A DNA stretch of 57,531 bases from positions 711,075-768,605 of the forward strand of contig MNCI01022355.1 in the NCBI GenBank assembly GCA_015680685.1, written 5' to 3'. The position numbers and the translations under genes were made by a program. This document shows positions 53,555 through 57,531 of the stretch, piece after piece. Each line of letters opens with the position of its first letter. Position 1 is the first letter of the stretch. This DNA comes from Gnetum montanum. Taxonomy: Eukaryota; Streptophyta; Gnetopsida; Gnetales; Gnetaceae. Below the pieces are notes generated by a model, which was not told where the DNA came from, did not search any database, and worked only from the letters and a program-made list of their open reading frames with translations.

Positions 53555-56193
53555 TCAAATGGTCCTAGGTAGTGGTGATTCCTAAGGCTCTGAAGGACCT
53601 TCATCTACTTCACACATGGGTGGTTGAGGTGGCTATGGCTATTCCACAACTATTGTAACTTTAGGTGGAATGTGGAAAGCATCCAATAGTACTTTCATTT
53701 TCTTCTCCTTACTCTTGGGATCATGCACTATCCATGCAAATTCACCAATGAATGGGCATATCCCAAGCACACAGGATTGCTAGAAACAACTCTTTTACAT
53801 TGACAAACTAGGTAGCAAACTGTTTTCATTCAATGTTGAACACCCTGACTATGTTCTTCACCTCTTCATAGTCATTCATCTATCTAGCTAGGTTCTTGGT
53901 GACAGATCATTGATCTCTAAATCACCCTTTGAGGATTTTGAGTTTAGCATTTGTAGTCTCAATCTTTTGTTGGTATCTTTGTGGTGCTTGAACTTGGCCT
54001 TGTAGCATTTTTCTAATTCTAACCATGGCCATCTAGTAGGCAACATTGCCAGGTTTGCATAACAAAGATTGGACAACTCCATATACTTTATCATTTCCTC
54101 AATTTGCAACTCCTTTAAGTAGATCTCCACTTTATTGTAGGCATCAATCCCATCAACGATGGGTTGCCACACTTCTCCTCCTTGTTGGAGTTGTTGGAGG
54201 GCTTCATTCATTTTTGCCTTTGTCATCTAGATGTGTTTCTCATTAACTTCATTTTGTAAGCCAACCTAGTCCCTGTAATGATTTTTCACTTTCTCAAATC
54301 TTAGGGCTTTGCTATTCTAAGTGACAATCTCAATGGTAGACTTTTGATGCAAGGTGTGTACCTCCTCCATTGACAGATTGTAGTTTTCTAGCCAATTTTC
54401 TTAGTTTCATGTTTAACCTAAAAAGTTTCTCCTACTATTGATGAAGAAATTCTTGCATTTGATCCTTTTGTGCATCAACATTTTGCAAGTGATAATTTTG
54501 TGTGGTTAATGCTTCATTATTTTGGTGCATCTGACTCAAGTCCTTTTGGATTGAATATGCTTTAGTTTCAGCTACATACTATTTAAAGATGGTCATTACT
54601 ACTTCCTCCTTAGCCTTCTAAAATCATTCTTGAAGTTGTTTGATGGAATTATCTCTTATCACTACTGATCTGAGGATTGCTTGATTAGCAAGTTGGGCAT
54701 GAAGTTTGACAACCTCTACGGCCAAGCATTGATTCTACTCCTAGGACATTTTTAGGTGCCCCTTCAAAATAATGCATCTACTATTTGCATTCAATAGCTC
54801 TAACTTGGTTGTAGTGATGCTCTCTAAAAGATCAAATATGTTTAGAGTTGGTTGCCCAGTTCCTACCATTCATTCTAGTAACTTTTCATGCTGGTCTACA
54901 TCTAACTTTCTGTTGACCATGCCTGTGGACATTTGCACATTACAAAGTGTAGATACATCTAGTACAGACATTGTGGATGCATTCAATGCTTCTGTGACAT
55001 GGTCAACCACTACTTCTACTATTTTTTCCTACCCTTGGTGTTGCATCATTAAGACAATTTTCCCTTTGCCTTCCTCCAACCTCATCGAGAAAGTGGCAAC
55101 ATTTCTAGAGATTTTTGGGAATAGATAGTGTGTTGATAATGATGCCATCACCTTTCAAGCATTGGAATCAAACCTTATGGGTAGCTACATTTTTTAGGAA
55201 AAAAAATAGAACCACCCCTCTCCATCTAGCTAATTCTTTAAGCCACCTCATTAAGGTGACTCATTGCTAGTTGGTATATAGATGGATCTACCCCATTTAT
55301 TCCTACTTGTTGCTCTTATTCACTCAAGATCTATTCTTGGATTTTCCATAGATGCTCAATGGTTGCATGGGCCTCCAGTGTTGTCTCCTAAGTGGGTGGT
55401 GGTGGCAGTAGCTCCTCTAATTGAGTTGTTGTTGGTGTCTTCTCTTTCATGATCTCAAACCATGAAGCCAAAGGAGTATGCCTAAGTGTGTCATTGGAGT
55501 AGTGAATAATACTTGTCCTCTTGCAAATTTTTTGATGAGGCATGACAAGGGTAGGGTCTTCCTTCTCTGTTCTTTTTCTTTAAAATGCTTCTCAATTTCC
55601 AAGTATAGTAGTTGTGGAAGATTAACAAGGAATTTCTCGCTTAGAGTGGCACATGCTTAGGTGGAGAAGGTAGTCACTTTACTTGGCCTCACCATTGGGT
55701 TGATGTGATAAGCCATGATTTTGAAAGAGATTCACTCTACCAATGTGAGCACATTATACTCATTACGATCCACACCATAGCAATGCTAGGTCCACTCTTT
55801 CTTGGCCTTTGAGTCACCTTGTGTGGATAATTCTACCAACTATATTCTAGTGTCAAACAACCCAAGTGCCTATGCAATAGCTTCTATCGAGTAGGGCACT
55901 TGAATGTCCTTGATCTTGACTATGGATCCTAGCTTTTGATTGTTCTAGAAAAGGTATGTCTCTCCCATGTACCACTTCCTACTGGACATGATGATTGGCC
56001 ACATGGGACGGGTTTCTAGTTGAGTCTTGACATTCTTTGGAGCTTTCTCCAAAAATGAACTAAAGTTGATCTCTTGAAGAATAGATTGTTGATTCTCTCG
56101 GGACTTAATGATATCAAGGTATACTTGAGTCAAAGTGACCTCAAGCCTTGGCATGGTGAAACACCATAAAATTTTAGGACCCTCATGCCTCAT
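53555..56193 (-). pseudogene. Extra ORF of Element C: unknown protein with coiled coil
   Basis: Third copy of the Element 1 extra ORF. N-terminal open stretch 55,945-56,193: RLEVTLTQVYLDIIKSRENQ, then RPMWPIIMSSRKWYMGETY, against SPMWPIITSNRMWYMGETF. Central open stretch 53,888-54,226: GGEVWQPIVDGIDAYNKVEI, LKELQIEEMIKYMELSNL, matching LWQPIIDEIDLYNKV and LKELQIEKMIKYMKLTNL of Element 1. The high agreement of several separate blocks means that the protein was under constraint when the elements were active. The coding-strand end is SPLPRTI. Broken by stops and frameshifts. Confidence 0.65.
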
Positions 56194-56196
56194 CAG

Positions 56197-57531
56197 TGTC
56201 TTGGAATTTAGGCAAGGACTTCCACAAGTGCAGCATCATGACAGTTTAGCAGGAAAACTAAGGTTAGATGGTCCAGTCTGGCAAGTTTTCTATCTCCAGA
56301 GCTGACAGGCTCAATGGACTCTCTGGCCTACCCACTTGGACAGTTGACCTAGCTGATAGTCTACTCATAAACTATGCTAGGAGTTACCGAAAGTGTTTGG
56401 GATGAGCAAAGTAGTTTGGCAAGTTTTCTAGTAAAGGAGTTTGCTACGCTATGCTATGCTATGTAGTGTAGCAAGCCTTGAAAGATAGTTTCTCAAGTGT
56501 CCAAGTGCAAATTTACAAAATGATTGCAAAACAAGTCAAGATTTAGGCAACACAAGGTGCTATCCTATGCTACTCTATGTAGCGTAGCACAGTGTAGCAA
56601 AGGTGAAGCAAAAAGGCCCATCTTGCCAAGTGATTCCAATAAGAAAGTTGCACTCGGCAACACTTTAACATCCAAAATTGGTTGTCCCGCTTAGCCCCCA
56701 AGCCTCGAGTAAAAAATTTCTTGCTAGAAAATGGTAGATTAAATGAAGAAGTAGGATACAGTGGCCACTATGCTCTGCTATGCTAGATTGCATAGCAATA
56801 ATGCAAAAGCAGCAAGTGTTTCAAACATAAGTTCAGCGAGTTCAAAGGCTTCCCAACGTAAAGCACAAAAGTTGTAGTTGTTAGCATGACTAAGCCTCAG
56901 AAAAATGCTTTTAGCTTCAACACAAGTTTCAGTTAAGACCAGTGGCTACATTATGCTATGCTACGTAGCATAGCATAGCATAGCAAGCAACCACTTACAT
57001 TACGCCAATGTACTCGATAGCGTGAGTAACACAACACTGGTATGGAAGCATCAAGGCATCTTCGGGCAACTCTAGAACTTATTGACAACAATCTTCCTCA
57101 CTTTGGCATCTCCTTGGTGGAATCAGCAATGTTACTTCATTTTGCATATCCCCTGGTTAGCTCCTAAAACATTGTTCCTATGCTTGACCTTGCTCATAAG
57201 AGTAAGGAAGACATAGTCCTAGAGTGTAAGCTCCATTTTTACCTGCATTGTTAGCACAATGGATCTCAACAAATGTAGTTTTGGTAGTATAGTCACAGTG
57301 TAGCCAAGTTCATGTCCAGCATTGCACACCTACACAGTACCAACATGATAGCACCTTGTGGGGTCCAAGACACGTGGTGTCTAGACCACATTCCTTGCCT
57401 AATCTTGGCCCTATAAATACCCTGGAAAACAACACTTAAAGAGTTGAAATTTTTACATTGACAAGATTAGTTAGCTTGTTGGCTTTTTTCATTAGTTGGT
57501 TGGCTTCTTGATTGGCTTATTAGTAAATACA
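56197..57531 (+). mobile_element. Probable plus-strand LTR or promoter region rich in GCTATGC palindromes
   Basis: From TGTCTTGGAATTTAGG the sequence is unrelated to the Athila-like elements. It carries four clusters of GCTATGCTA/TAGCATAGC words, a G-box CACGTG at 57,371-57,376, and TATAAATA at 57,412-57,419. The arrangement (TG start next to an interrupted element, motif array, TATA) fits U3 of an LTR whose remainder lies beyond the window. No coding sequence seen. Confidence 0.5.
56441..56988. repeat. Four GCTATGC/GCATAGC clusters
   Basis: Clusters at about 56,441-56,474, 56,558-56,600, 56,767-56,800 and 56,951-56,988. The last contains a perfect 26-bp palindrome at 56,952-56,977 centred on TACGTA with TATGCTATGC arms. 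Confidence 0.75.

Larger units (their letters stand above)
52387..56196 (-). mobile_element. Element C: 3' part of a minus-strand Athila-like element
   Basis: Minus strand: extra ORF (56,193-53,555), conserved pre-PPT motif, PPT, 3' LTR. Same orientation as Element B, into whose integrase tail the 3' LTR is inserted. The 5' side appears to be cut at about 56,196 by a plus-strand LTR-like sequence. Confidence 0.72.

Noticed and set aside
1-57531. CRISPR-like or bacterial operon structure
   Set aside because: Repeats are too few and irregular, and the spliced laccase and LTR retroelements show plant nuclear DNA.

Overview
This window looks like nuclear DNA from a seed plant with a large, repeat-rich genome. 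A gymnosperm (conifer) is my best guess, but nothing in the sequence proves it. One spliced host gene, a plant laccase, lies at about 41.75-45.60 kb on the + strand inside a gene island of about 7 kb (39,697-46,650). Everything else I can read is decayed LTR retrotransposons, many of them nested. No CRISPR array, rRNA gene or convincing tRNA gene was seen.

Layout: 1-316 is the leader and PBS of a minus-strand Ty3/gypsy element whose 5' LTR is 317-1211. A lone plus-strand LTR (1224-2145) abuts Element 1 (2146-22,269), an Athila-like Ty3/gypsy element. Element 1 has gag, protease, RT, RNase H, integrase and an extra long ORF after integrase. Element 2 (5209-12,208) is nested in its gag and is bounded by a perfect 5-bp target duplication, ATAGG; it keeps gag and protease but has lost RT to integrase. 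Next come a 5'-truncated SIRE-like Ty1/copia element (22,270-26,642), a chromovirus fragment (26,643-28,808), a gag-only Athila-like Element 6 (28,809 to about 32,986) and Element 7 (about 32,987-39,696), which has gag, protease and an integrase tail. Right of the laccase are two minus-strand elements, B (46,651-52,386) and C (52,387 to about 56,196). Both show the same extra ORF as Element 1, and C lies in B's integrase tail. The window ends in an LTR-like or promoter region (56,197-57,531) full of GCTATGCTA palindromes.

The laccase is built from five exons that join to 563 codons with every copper ligand present. It has a signal peptide, a TATA box, an AC-II type MYB site on the minus strand and a repeated promoter block. 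Its GC-rich exons contrast with the AT-rich retroelements, whose frames are broken mostly by TAG, TAA and TGA of the kind made by C-to-T decay.

The less expected signals are in the retroelements. (1) Six unrelated LTR families each carry an array of a different short palindromic or inverted word just upstream of their TATA box. (2) The Athila-like elements carry extra internal copies of their polypurine tract, one after pol and one before the extra ORF. (3) The extra ORF has its own TATA box, preceded in Element 1 by words like those of its own LTR. (4) A block of about 45 nt just upstream of the PPT is conserved between elements with different LTRs.
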